17,860 nt of DNA from UBA10427 sp003500135 (GTDB lineage Bacteria > Bacteroidota > Bacteroidia > Cytophagales > Cyclobacteriaceae), in assembly GCA_963966275.1 (NCBI GenBank), contig CAWZYQ010000075.1:1-17860 (forward strand). Reading direction: 5' to 3'. How positions within the stretch are numbered: the stretch's first letter is position 1; each line of letters opens with the position of its first letter. A program made the position numbers and the translations under genes. A model generated the notes under the pieces. The model searched no databases. It saw only the letters and a program-made list of their open reading frames with translations, and was not told where the DNA came from. This document shows, piece by piece, positions 7,235-14,583 of this stretch.

Positions 7235-8347
7235 ATGATAATTGGAGTTCCTAAAGAAATTAAGAATAATGAGAACCGCGTTGCTGTAACGCCTGCCGGA
7301 GTAACAGAATTTCTGAAACATGGACATGAGGTCTATGTACAAGCTACCGCCGGTGAAGGCAGTGGAGTGTCGGATGAAGCTTATGTAGAAGCCGGTGCGA
7401 AAATACTACCTACAATTAAAGCGGTATATGATATCGCTGAAATGATCATTAAGGTGAAAGAGCCCATTGAGGAAGAGTACAACCTGATTAAAGAAAATCA
7501 ATTATTGTTCACTTATTTTCACTTTGCTTCATATGAACCCCTTACCAAGGCGATGGTGGACCGCAAGGCTATTTGTCTGGCCTATGAAACAGTAGAGAGA
7601 ACTGACGGCAGTCTTCCGCTACTTGTGCCTATGAGTGAAGTGGCAGGAAGGATGGCAGTGCAGGAAGGCGCCAAATACCTTGAAAAACCAATGGGCGGAA
7701 GGGGTATACTTTTGGGTGGTGTGCCCGGCGTGCGTCCCGCCAAAGTATTGGTGCTCGGAGGCGGTATCGTGGGCACACAGGCTGCCAAGATGGCCGCAGG
7801 ACTGGGCGCTGAAGTGATCATAATGGATATAAACCTGAAGCGATTGCGTTATTTGTCCGATATCATGCCGGCCAATGTTTTCACCATGATGTCGAATGAG
7901 TACAATATAAGAAACATAATACCTCAGATAGATCTGATCGTAGGTGCAGTATTAATTCCGGGCGCTAAAGCGCCGCACCTCATCACGAGAGATATGCTGA
8001 AAGATATGCAACCGGGAACAGTGCTGGTTGATGTAGCGGTAGACCAGGGCGGATGTATAGAAACCTGTAAACCTACAACACACGCCGATCCGACCTATGT
8101 GATCGACGATGTGATCCACTATTGCGTGGCCAATATGCCGGGCGCCGTGCCTTACACATCAACCGTTGCGCTTACCAATGCTACCATGCCATATGCCATA
8201 CAATTGGCCAATAAAGGTTGGAAAAAGGCCTGCCAGGAGAATGAGGAGCTCAAATTAGGCTTAAATACCATTCATGGCAATGTAGTTTACAAGGCGGTGG
8301 CCGAAGCATTTGGGCTGGACTACACGCCGGTTGAAAACTTTTTATAA
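7235..8347 (+). CDS. ald: Alanine dehydrogenase
   Basis: A 370-residue NAD-dependent L-alanine dehydrogenase that interconverts L-alanine and pyruvate plus ammonium, linking amino-acid catabolism to central metabolism. The N terminus MIIGVPKEIKNNENRVAVTP is diagnostic. Residues known as substrate-binding or catalytic in the family are all at the expected numbers: R15, K75, H96 and D270. The Rossmann nucleotide loop is VLVLGGGIVG (171-180), with D198 at the end of the second strand to bind the ribose of NAD. MPGAVPYTST (301-310) is the other conserved block. Length is typical for the hexameric family. It is flanked by a 450-bp structured spacer and a strong terminator, so it is a single-gene unit. 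Confidence 0.97.
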   Translation: MIIGVPKEIKNNENRVAVTPAGVTEFLKHGHEVYVQATAGEGSGVSDEAYVEAGAKILPTIKAVYDIAEMIIKVKEPIEEEYNLIKENQLLFTYFHFASYEPLTKAMVDRKAICLAYETVERTDGSLPLLVPMSEVAGRMAVQEGAKYLEKPMGGRGILLGGVPGVRPAKVLVLGGGIVGTQAAKMAAGLGAEVIIMDINLKRLRYLSDIMPANVFTMMSNEYNIRNIIPQIDLIVGAVLIPGAKAPHLITRDMLKDMQPGTVLVDVAVDQGGCIETCKPTTHADPTYVIDDVIHYCVANMPGAVPYTSTVALTNATMPYAIQLANKGWKKACQENEELKLGLNTIHGNVVYKAVAEAFGLDYTPVENFL

Positions 8348-8373
8348 TTAAGGATCATAAAATTTAAAGTTAA

Positions 8374-8400
8374 GGCTGGCATTATTTGCCGGCCTTTTTT
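8374..8400 (+). terminator. Intrinsic terminator of ald
   Basis: GGCTGGCA (8374-8381) pairs with TGCCGGCC (8387-8394) with one G-T pair and a 5-nt loop, followed by six T. It starts 26 bp after the ald stop. Confidence 0.9.
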
Positions 8401-8407
8401 GTTTGAA

Positions 8408-8423
8408 TATGTTGATCAACATA
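8408..8423. repeat. 16-bp perfect palindrome
   Basis: TATGTTGATCAACATA is a perfect 16-bp palindrome between the ald terminator and the terminator of the convergent gene. It has no assigned role. Confidence 0.4.
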
Positions 8424-8452
8424 AAAAAGGCAACGAACTCGCGCCCGTTGCC
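8423..8452 (-). terminator. Intrinsic terminator of the GIN-domain gene
   Basis: Read on the minus strand, GGCAACG (8446-8452) pairs with CGTTGCC (8429-8435) around a 10-nt loop and is followed by T6 (A6 at 8423-8428). It is about 54 bp past the stop of the gene ending at 8506. Confidence 0.8.
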
Positions 8453-8505
8453 CCGGATTCATTCAACATTTGTACATGCTGAAACCCCGCTCCGCATTTT
8501 ATCAA

Positions 8506-9240
8506 TTAGTTGCTGGCATATGGTTGAATGGAATGCTCCCCTAATTCCCAGGTGGATTTGATCTTTGGGCTACCCATATAGCGCACTTTACTTTGCCCGA
8601 AAGTGGCAACCTTAAGCCCTTCCATTGCATGTAAGATGAGGTTGCTTTCACCAAATGCCGTCAGTTTCGTGTTCTTAGTGTTTAACCCTCCTGCCCTCAT
8701 TCTGCTCTCCCCAAAACTCTTGATTTTGTGAAGCGCCACCTTGCCATTTTCAAATATTACCTCTGACTTGCCATATATCCTGGTGTGTAGTTCTGCAGCT
8801 TCAATATAGGAAAAATAAGCCCTCGTCTCACCCATCAATCTTATTTGTAGTGTTTCAGATACAATCGGGTCTTTGCAAAACATCAATCCCTCGGTTCGAA
8901 CTTCTATATCCTCAAGCTTTTTGTACGTTATAATAACACGCCCTCTGAAATCCTCATACTCGGAATTGTAAAACTCACTTATTTTTCCCGGCATATGGAC
9001 TTTCAATTTGCCCGAAACCACTTCAACTACAGCCTCCTTCACACGGTAATCGTCGGATTGTAGAATCACTTTTTCTTCATCTCCTTTCTGGAGCTTCACA
9101 TCAAAACCCGGCCCTACTAAAATTGAGTTGAATGGCTGTGTTTTTCTTTTAACTGTTTCAGCAAATGCCCCGTAGCAAGCCAGTGTGACGGCCAGTACCA
9201 GGAAAATGAGTTTGAGAATAGAGGTGTAATAATTTTTCAT
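8506..9240 (-). CDS. Secreted GIN-domain (DUF2807) beta-solenoid protein
   Basis: A 244-residue exported protein. Residues 1-27 are a type I signal peptide ending CYGAFA before ETVKRK. The start of the mature part (FNSILVGPGFDVKLQKGDEEKVILQSDD) is typical of the 'head GIN' / DUF2807 domain annotated as putative auto-transporter adhesin. The rest shows a repeated motif: MGETR (136), YGKSE (156), FGESR (176), FGESN (196), FGQSK (214). The glycines are 20, 20, 20 and 18 residues apart, as expected for the rungs of a right-handed beta-solenoid. Function is unknown in the family; a cell-envelope location is inferred. The frame is open upstream to 9375, but the ATG at 9240 places the signal peptide at the N terminus. 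It is divergent from corA. Confidence 0.85.
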   Translation of the reverse strand: MKNYYTSILKLIFLVLAVTLACYGAFAETVKRKTQPFNSILVGPGFDVKLQKGDEEKVILQSDDYRVKEAVVEVVSGKLKVHMPGKISEFYNSEYEDFRGRVIITYKKLEDIEVRTEGLMFCKDPIVSETLQIRLMGETRAYFSYIEAAELHTRIYGKSEVIFENGKVALHKIKSFGESRMRAGGLNTKNTKLTAFGESNLILHAMEGLKVATFGQSKVRYMGSPKIKSTWELGEHSIQPYASN

Positions 9241-9390
9241 GGTCAGGTTGAATAATGATCTTGTACTTAATAGATGCAAGGTGCCGGTAAAAGGTTGCGC
9301 GCAACAAAAGATAATTTGATTGATGGCTCCTTTGCTTTGCCATAGGTATGTTTTATCTTTTCGCCTGTTTATCAACCAAAATTTCCATCC

Positions 9391-10341
9391 ATGTTTTTCT
9401 ACTTCTACAAATCGAAATCCGGGCTATTAAAAGAAAGTGATGCCGGCCTTATTGAAGAAATTGGCCTTGAAAATGTAATATGGGTGGACCTTCGCGATCC
9501 CACGGAACAGGAAATAGCTTCGGTGGAAGATATTTTTGACATCGAAATAGAAGCCAAGGAAAAAGCCGAAGAAATTGAAAGCAGCTCCAAGTATTTTGAA
9601 ACCGAATGGCAGATCAATGCGAACTGTAAATTCTTTCTGCCATCACCCGAGGGAAATAAAAAGGCAACCGTTTCATTTACGCTAAAGCACGAAACGCTGA
9701 TTACCCTGCGACACGACGATCTCCGTACTTTTCAGGATGCATATCGCGTACTCAGAAAGAACCCCAATACTTACCGTTCCGCACACAAAGTAATGCTTTT
9801 ACTATTTGAGATAAGAATTGACTTCGATGCCGATCATCTCGAGCTGATCACCGATGACATTACGCGAATGGGCAGGAAAATCAACCTCGAAGATGATCTG
9901 CACAAAGAAGTATTGATTGAAATTGCCCGCTATCAGGAGCTGACCATGCAATTGCGCGAAACCATCATTGATAAACAGCGCGTGGTATCGTCGTTGCTCA
10001 AAAGTGACTACTTTGCCGAAGAGACCTACCCCAAACTACGGATTATGATCAAAGATATAAGCTCTCTTCTCGATCATATCAACTTCACTTTTTCAAGGTT
10101 GGAGTATTTGCAGAATGCCTTTCTGGGCTTGGTGGATGTAGAACAAACCAAGATCATCAAGATTTTTACCGTGGTGACTGTGGTATTCATGCCCCCTACG
10201 CTCATCGCTTCTATTTACGGAATGAATTTTGATTTTATGCCCGAACTCGATTGGCCCTATGGCTACCCTATAGCCATATTGCTCATGATCTTTTCTTCCG
10301 CACTTACCCTGTTTTATTTTAAAAAACGAGGTTGGTTGTAG
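9391..10341 (+). CDS. corA: CorA-family divalent cation (Mg2+/Co2+) transporter
   Basis: A 316-residue inner-membrane channel. The long cytosolic N-terminal part (1-255), acidic and helical, forms the funnel and ends in the long stalk helix (about 215-265). Two transmembrane segments follow: about 257-276 and 292-310. The signature YGMNF (276-280) sits at the end of TM1, with the acidic periplasmic loop DFMPELDWP and E285 in the MPEL position. The C terminus KKRGWL is lysine-rich and cytosolic, as in the family. In CorA, GMN selects hydrated Mg2+ and the funnel senses cytosolic Mg2+. The ATG at 9391 gives full length. miaA follows 66 bp later on the same strand, but has its own -7 element. 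Confidence 0.92.
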   Translation: MFFYFYKSKSGLLKESDAGLIEEIGLENVIWVDLRDPTEQEIASVEDIFDIEIEAKEKAEEIESSSKYFETEWQINANCKFFLPSPEGNKKATVSFTLKHETLITLRHDDLRTFQDAYRVLRKNPNTYRSAHKVMLLLFEIRIDFDADHLELITDDITRMGRKINLEDDLHKEVLIEIARYQELTMQLRETIIDKQRVVSSLLKSDYFAEETYPKLRIMIKDISSLLDHINFTFSRLEYLQNAFLGLVDVEQTKIIKIFTVVTVVFMPPTLIASIYGMNFDFMPELDWPYGYPIAILLMIFSSALTLFYFKKRGWL

Positions 10342-10390
10342 CAATTGCATATAGACTGACCACCGTCATAAGCTGTACTGAATTTTTGGG

Positions 10391-10398
10391 TAGATTTG
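10391..10398 (+). promoter_or_regulatory. -7 promoter element for miaA
   Basis: TAGATTTG is a full match to TANNTTTG and ends only 9 bp before the ATG at 10408. No TTTG stands at the -33 distance. If used, the mRNA would have a leader of only about 3-6 nt. Confidence 0.4.
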
Positions 10399-10407
10399 CC
10401 AATAAGT

Positions 10408-11337
10408 ATGAAAGTTGATATGATCACCATAACGGGGCCCACCGCAAGTGGAAAAACAGGACTGGCAGCACATCTGGCACATGAGCTCAATACAGAAATC
10501 ATCAGTGCAGACTCCCGTCAGGTATACCGTGAAATGGATATTGGTACCGGAAAAGACCTGGAAGATTACCTTGTAGATGGTCACCAGGTGCCTTATCACC
10601 TCATCGACTTTTTGGAACCGGGCTACAAATACAATGTATTTGAATATCAAAAAGATTTCCTAAAAGCTTTTGAAACCCTCCGAAATAAAGGAAAACCCCC
10701 CATACTTGCAGGGGGTACAGGCATGTATATCGAAGCTGTTCTCAAAGGCTACCGGCTGATTGATGTCCCTCCTGATGACAATCTAAGGTCCGAACTTCAA
10801 AATAAATCGCAGGAGGAACTGGTCGGTATTTTGCGGGAACTGAACCCCGAATTGCACAATACCACAGACACCGAACACAAAAAGCGAACGATTCGCGCGA
10901 TTGAAATAGCCCGATACTACAAGGAGAACCCTACTGCTTCCATTGATTTTCCCAAAATCGATACGGCCATCATAGGCGTGAAATATGACAGACCTGCACA
11001 AAAACGCAAAATATCAGCCAGACTGAAACAAAGGCTTGAAGAAGGCATGATCGAAGAGGTGGAAAAACTACTTGAGAAAGTACCGTCAGAAACGCTGGTC
11101 TATTATGGACTTGAGTATAAATTCATCACACATTACCTGCAAAATACACTTAGCTATGATAAGATGTTTAAAAAACTGGAGGTAGCCATCCATCAGTTTG
11201 CCAAACGACAAATGACCTGGTTCAGAAAAATGGAACGGCAGGGTTGGAATATACACTGGATAGACGGGCATATGCCAATGGAACAAAAATTAGACAGGGC
11301 ATTTGAAATATTGGACCAATATGGCATAAAAAAATAA
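10408..11337 (+). CDS. miaA: tRNA dimethylallyltransferase
   Basis: A 309-residue enzyme that adds a dimethylallyl group from DMAPP to N6 of A37 in tRNAs reading UNN codons, stabilising codon pairing. The P-loop ITGPTASGKT (8-17), SADSRQVY (33-40, with the family's catalytic Asp at 35 and Gln at 38), the GTGKD turn, LAGGTGMYIEAV (100-111), RTIRAIEI and the C-terminal QFAKRQMTWFRK are all family signatures. Length is normal. The frame also has a TTG at 10396, inside the predicted -7 box, and a later ATG at 10420. The ATG at 10408 is preferred. The HLIDFLEPGYKYNVFEYQKDF segment differs from the E. coli enzyme, and Bacteroidota often carry two MiaA paralogues; this may be the second type. Its stop codon lies inside its terminator stem. 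Confidence 0.93.
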   Translation: MKVDMITITGPTASGKTGLAAHLAHELNTEIISADSRQVYREMDIGTGKDLEDYLVDGHQVPYHLIDFLEPGYKYNVFEYQKDFLKAFETLRNKGKPPILAGGTGMYIEAVLKGYRLIDVPPDDNLRSELQNKSQEELVGILRELNPELHNTTDTEHKKRTIRAIEIARYYKENPTASIDFPKIDTAIIGVKYDRPAQKRKISARLKQRLEEGMIEEVEKLLEKVPSETLVYYGLEYKFITHYLQNTLSYDKMFKKLEVAIHQFAKRQMTWFRKMERQGWNIHWIDGHMPMEQKLDRAFEILDQYGIKK

Positions 11338-11365
11338 AGCCGGCTAATACCAGCTTTATTTTTTT
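11327..11365. terminator. Bidirectional terminator overlapping the miaA stop
   Basis: AATAAAGC (11333-11340) pairs with GCTTTATT (11353-11360) around a 12-nt interior that contains a further GG/CC. T-rich DNA follows to 11365 and an A-run precedes it, so it can serve miaA and the convergent 73-residue gene. The miaA TAA (11335-11337) is within the left arm. Confidence 0.8.
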
Positions 11366-11409
11366 ATTCTTAAATCCTATCGGATTACCTTACGCAATAC
11401 TTTTACCCA

Positions 11410-11631
11410 CTATTCGAAACAGTGGTAACAAATGCGGAAATCGGTATCCAAAGCTTCTTCGATATCCAGCATTAACTCATCCCGCTCTTCTTCACTTACT
11501 GATTGAAGTGATTTGTCCTGTGCTTCCATTGCATGCAAAACTTCCAGCGCTTGCTTCACATTGTGTGCCTTATGCCAGTCAACTCGCATGACGTGTCCAT
11601 TTTCACTCTTTTTTTCTAATACTGTTACCAT
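11410..11631 (-). CDS. Small acidic protein with a C-terminal CxxC, function unknown
   Basis: A 73-residue soluble protein that I do not recognise. The N-terminal part has two short strands (MVTVLEKK, GHVMRVDWHKAHN); the middle is helical and acidic (ALEVLHAMEAQDKSLQ, SEEERDELMLDIEEALDTD). The chain ends in CYHC (68-71), a possible metal or redox pair. The separation from both neighbours and a convergent terminator make it a credible gene. No TANNTTTG promoter is clear upstream. The ATG at 11631 is preferred; an internal ATG at residue 15 is possible. Confidence 0.6.
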   Translation of the reverse strand: MVTVLEKKSENGHVMRVDWHKAHNVKQALEVLHAMEAQDKSLQSVSEEERDELMLDIEEALDTDFRICYHCFE

Positions 11632-11791
11632 GGCATTCGAGGTTTTATTGTCAACAAACGGTTCAAGTGATGAAATGGAACAAGCTCAAAAAATCGCCCA
11701 ATTAATGTGTTCCACTCCTTCACATAACAAAGGTGTGCAAGAGATCAATCAATTTCATTGACATTTTTTAAGAAAACGCAGAATGTGACAT

Positions 11792-12373
11792 TTATCCCTT
11801 TTTTTGGGCGAATTGGCTTCGAATACGGCTTAAATATTCTGGTGTAATACCTAAATACGAGGCGATAAAGTATTGTGGTATGCGTTCAATGATCTTAGGC
11901 CGCTGCTGGCGCAATTCGAGGTAAAGCTCTTCCGGCTTTTTATACAATAGTGCATTGCTCCTTTTATATAAGGCTATAAAGCTCTTTTCCGCTATTATCC
12001 GGCCAAATTTCTCAAAAGCAGGGGTTCGTTCCCGCAATTGTTGCATTGAGTCGTAGCTTAGCTGGAGAACTTCTGCATCACGAAGGGCCTCAATATTTTC
12101 CCTGGCAGGTTGTCGCGTTATAAAACTGATGTAATCGGAGGCAAAACTGTCTTCAAAAAAGAAATTTACGGTCACTTCCTTATCATCTACCAGCCGGAAA
12201 ACGCGAAAATAACCTTCATTCACAAAACTGACAAAATTACATACCTGCCCTTCGGTGAGCAGCAACTCACCTTTTTTGAAGGATTTCGGAATTAAAAGCT
12301 TCTCCTTTTCAGCCCACTCCTGGTCACTGAGTTCAATAAATTGAGAAATGTATGCTTTAACCTTGCTGTACAT
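11792..12373 (-). CDS. Crp/Fnr-family transcriptional regulator
   Basis: A 193-residue regulator. Residues 25-110 form a cyclic-nucleotide-binding-like beta-barrel (FKKGELLLTEGQVCNFVSFVNEGYFRVF, then EVTVNFFFEDSFASDYISF). A dimerisation helix covers about 115-145. The C-terminal helix-turn-helix includes ERIPQYFIASYLGITPEYLSRIRSQF (about 163-188), the form typical of Bacteroidota Crp/Fnr proteins. The barrel lacks the RxxRS-type cAMP pocket of E. coli Crp and the cysteine cluster of Fnr, so neither cAMP nor an iron-sulfur cluster is supported as ligand. A GTG at 12391 is in frame; the ATG at 12373 is preferred. It follows the quinone-oxidoreductase gene on the same strand after 78 bp and could be co-transcribed. 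Confidence 0.88.
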   Translation of the reverse strand: MYSKVKAYISQFIELSDQEWAEKEKLLIPKSFKKGELLLTEGQVCNFVSFVNEGYFRVFRLVDDKEVTVNFFFEDSFASDYISFITRQPARENIEALRDAEVLQLSYDSMQQLRERTPAFEKFGRIIAEKSFIALYKRSNALLYKKPEELYLELRQQRPKIIERIPQYFIASYLGITPEYLSRIRSQFAQKKG

Positions 12374-12451
12374 AATCGTGTGGCAGTACACATCTGAAAA
12401 TTAATGGGTGACAATTTGAATTACAACCAAAAACAAATAAATGATTATTAT

Positions 12452-13480
12452 TTAACGCAAAGCATATTCATTGACCGTTACCACTACTTTTCCGGTAGTT
12501 TTTCCGGTTTGAAACAATTGAATGGCATTTTTAATGTCTCTAAATTCAAATGTATGGCCTACTTTCTGCGGGCCCACATCCAAATCGATCAGCTCGGTCA
12601 ACAAGCGGTTGAGCTTCTCCTGCTTGTGGTAAAGCCAAATAAGGTTAAAGCCTAAAACAGCTTTATTTTTCTCGATCATCTTCTGAGGGTCGATTCTGGG
12701 CCTGGTAAGATAGGGCCATATCATTTTCAGGTAGTTGGGGCGTTTGCCGGGCTGTGCAAAACGAGCTGATCCATATGTGATCAATCGACCTTCCGGGGCC
12801 AATAGATCAAAACTGGCTTTGAGCGCTTTCCCTCCAATACACTCCATCACCACATCCAATGGATGATCGTTGACTATTTCGCTCAAATGTTTTTTGAATT
12901 TCCTGTCGCGAATAATGAAATGGTCAAAGCCCTCTTCTTGTAATAAGGGTATTTTGGCCTCATTGCCTACTGCCCCAATGGTTCTTGCCCCGAACTTTTT
13001 GGCAATACGATTGGCCAATATCCCGACACCACCGGCAGCACTCTGGATCAACACATTTTCCCCTGCCCCCAGGCGGCCCAGATACTTCAACCCATAGTAG
13101 GCCGTCAGCCCCTGCACAATAAAGGCCGCCCCTTCTTCGTAAGTCCAGCCCTCCGGCAAAGGGCGGATATAGTGTTGTTCAATGGTGATTTGAGTCGTGT
13201 AACCCCCAAAGCGGGTGGCTCCCATGACGTCATCACCCGGTTTAAATTCTTTAACTTCAGGACCAACTTCCTTTACCACACCCGAAAACTCCAGCCCCGG
13301 GGTAAAAGGACCATCCGGTGTAGCGCTGTAAAGCCCGAATATGGCAAAAATATCGGCGAAATTGAGACCGATGGCCTTCACATTTATTTTAACCTCATTA
13401 TCTTTTGGCGCATCAGAATTGTAATCTACCAGGGTAAGTCTATCCAGATTGCCGGCTTTGGGAATTAATGTCCAACGCAT
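12452..13480 (-). CDS. Zinc-independent MDR-family quinone oxidoreductase (NAD(P)H-dependent)
   Basis: A 342-residue member of the medium-chain dehydrogenase/reductase superfamily, quinone oxidoreductase / VAT1-like branch. The N-terminal GroES-like domain (1-120) includes VKAIGLNFADIFAIFGLY and PFTPGLEFSGVVKEVG. The Rossmann domain has the nucleotide loop SAAGGVG (147-153) and VVMECIGG. The cysteine and histidine ligands for catalytic and structural zinc found in alcohol dehydrogenases are absent, which fits the quinone-reductase branch. It would reduce quinones or enones with NAD(P)H in the cytosol; the substrate is not known. The ATG at 13480 begins MRWTLIPKAGN, a normal start. It is divergent from the LDWLEGQW gene and upstream of the Crp/Fnr regulator. 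Confidence 0.9.
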   Translation of the reverse strand: MRWTLIPKAGNLDRLTLVDYNSDAPKDNEVKINVKAIGLNFADIFAIFGLYSATPDGPFTPGLEFSGVVKEVGPEVKEFKPGDDVMGATRFGGYTTQITIEQHYIRPLPEGWTYEEGAAFIVQGLTAYYGLKYLGRLGAGENVLIQSAAGGVGILANRIAKKFGARTIGAVGNEAKIPLLQEEGFDHFIIRDRKFKKHLSEIVNDHPLDVVMECIGGKALKASFDLLAPEGRLITYGSARFAQPGKRPNYLKMIWPYLTRPRIDPQKMIEKNKAVLGFNLIWLYHKQEKLNRLLTELIDLDVGPQKVGHTFEFRDIKNAIQLFQTGKTTGKVVVTVNEYALR

Positions 13481-13586
13481 TGAAGGGCGAATTAAATTGT
13501 TTTATTGCTAGATTTCAGCTATTCGACGAAATTAACAATCATGTCAATGGAATCAATCAACCTTGTCAATTAAAATTAATATATTG

Positions 13587-13606
13587 GCGCTACCAAGCGC
13601 TTTTTT
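13587..13606 (+). promoter_or_regulatory. Terminator-like hairpin touching the next start codon
   Basis: GCGCT (13587-13591) pairs with AGCGC (13596-13600) around a 4-nt loop and is followed by T6 (13601-13606). The ATG of the next gene begins at 13608. It looks like a small intrinsic terminator or a structure hiding the ribosome-binding region. The stem is short, so chance is possible. Confidence 0.4.
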
Positions 13607-13607
13607 A

Positions 13608-14072
13608 ATGGAACGTGTATTTTTCCTATTTATCGCATCATTCTCATTGATTCAGGTTTCGTTTGGGCAGTCGGCTTTTAATGCGCTGGATTGGCTCGAA
13701 GGCCAATGGCATATCAAAGGAGACAGTACTTCCACATATTTTAGTTGTAATAAAGGTCGCGATAATATAATTAGCGTACAATATGGGCCGGGGTCGGTCA
13801 ACGAAGAACTGAAAATGCTGCGCTCATTTATTTTCTCTGATTTTGAGGGACGTATTTTTATGAACCTCATCGTGAAAGGCCAATCGCAGCCCGTTCCCTT
13901 TATCGAAATTGAGAGAGTAGACAACCTTTGGCGTTTTTCCACCTACGAAAACCCGAAGATCAATGAAGTAGCGTTCTACCGCAAAAATGATCGGCAATTC
14001 GATCTGATGATAGTCGGTAAAGACAATACTTCCACAATTACTTTAGTAAAAAAACCTGTTGATGAACCTTAA
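13608..14072 (+). CDS. Secreted small protein with LDWLEGQW motif (DUF6265-like)
   Basis: A 154-residue exported protein. Residues 1-21 are a signal peptide (MERVFFLFIASFSLIQVSFGQ). The mature part starts with FNALDWLEGQW (24-34), a motif shared by DUF6265-like and lipocalin-like small proteins of Bacteroidota, followed by a run of about eight predicted beta strands consistent with a small barrel. Function is unknown; ligand binding in the periplasm or outside the cell is inferred. The frame is open upstream to a TTG at 13563, but the ATG at 13608 gives a normal signal peptide. It overlaps the next gene by 11 bp, so the two are co-transcribed. Confidence 0.78.
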   Translation: MERVFFLFIASFSLIQVSFGQSAFNALDWLEGQWHIKGDSTSTYFSCNKGRDNIISVQYGPGSVNEELKMLRSFIFSDFEGRIFMNLIVKGQSQPVPFIEIERVDNLWRFSTYENPKINEVAFYRKNDRQFDLMIVGKDNTSTITLVKKPVDEP

Positions 14073-14472
14073 GGTATTTGTTTACGGCATTTTACGACGA
14101 CAGATCAATCATGAGATGTCAAATAAACTGCGCTCCCTTTGTGATTATCTCGGCGCCGGTTTTGTAAACGGCCGGTTGTATGATACCGGATTCTACCCGG
14201 GCGCCATACCGGAAAATGATGAGGAGTTTCGCATTTATGGCGACCTTTACGAATTAAATGACCGGGAACTGTTATTTGAACTTGACGACTTTGAAAACAT
14301 TGGGCCCGACTACCCCAATCCGCAGGAATTTACGCGCATTGAAGTGCCTGTTTTTATCGAAACACAGACCCTGATCAGTTGGATGTATGCCTACAACTGG
14401 CCTGTCGAGGACCAGAAACTGATCGGTCATGGTGATTATGTTCGTTATATCAGCCGATTAAATGGCGGATGA
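14062..14472 (+). CDS. Gamma-glutamylcyclotransferase-like (AIG2/YtfP) family protein
   Basis: A 136-residue protein of the gamma-glutamylcyclotransferase-like fold. Family landmarks are LKVFVYGILRR (3-13; substrate-binding loop, usually YGTL), GRLYDTGFYPGAI (38-50), IYGDLYEL (58-65) and LDDFENI (74-80), where E78 is the likely general acid/base. Members split gamma-glutamyl peptides to 5-oxoproline or act on related amines. Which one applies here is not shown. The change of YGTL to YGIL alters a residue of the substrate loop. The start is ATG at 14062, overlapping the preceding gene by 11 bp and suggesting translational coupling. No terminator was seen after it. Confidence 0.8.
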   Translation: MNLKVFVYGILRRQINHEMSNKLRSLCDYLGAGFVNGRLYDTGFYPGAIPENDEEFRIYGDLYELNDRELLFELDDFENIGPDYPNPQEFTRIEVPVFIETQTLISWMYAYNWPVEDQKLIGHGDYVRYISRLNGG

Positions 14473-14583
14473 CACATGCTCCTATACCGTGATTTTCCAC
14501 TATTTTTATAACCTTTATCATATTGCTATTAAAGGTGATTATGTATTTTCGCGTCGGAATATAAACCGTAATGTTGCTTGATT

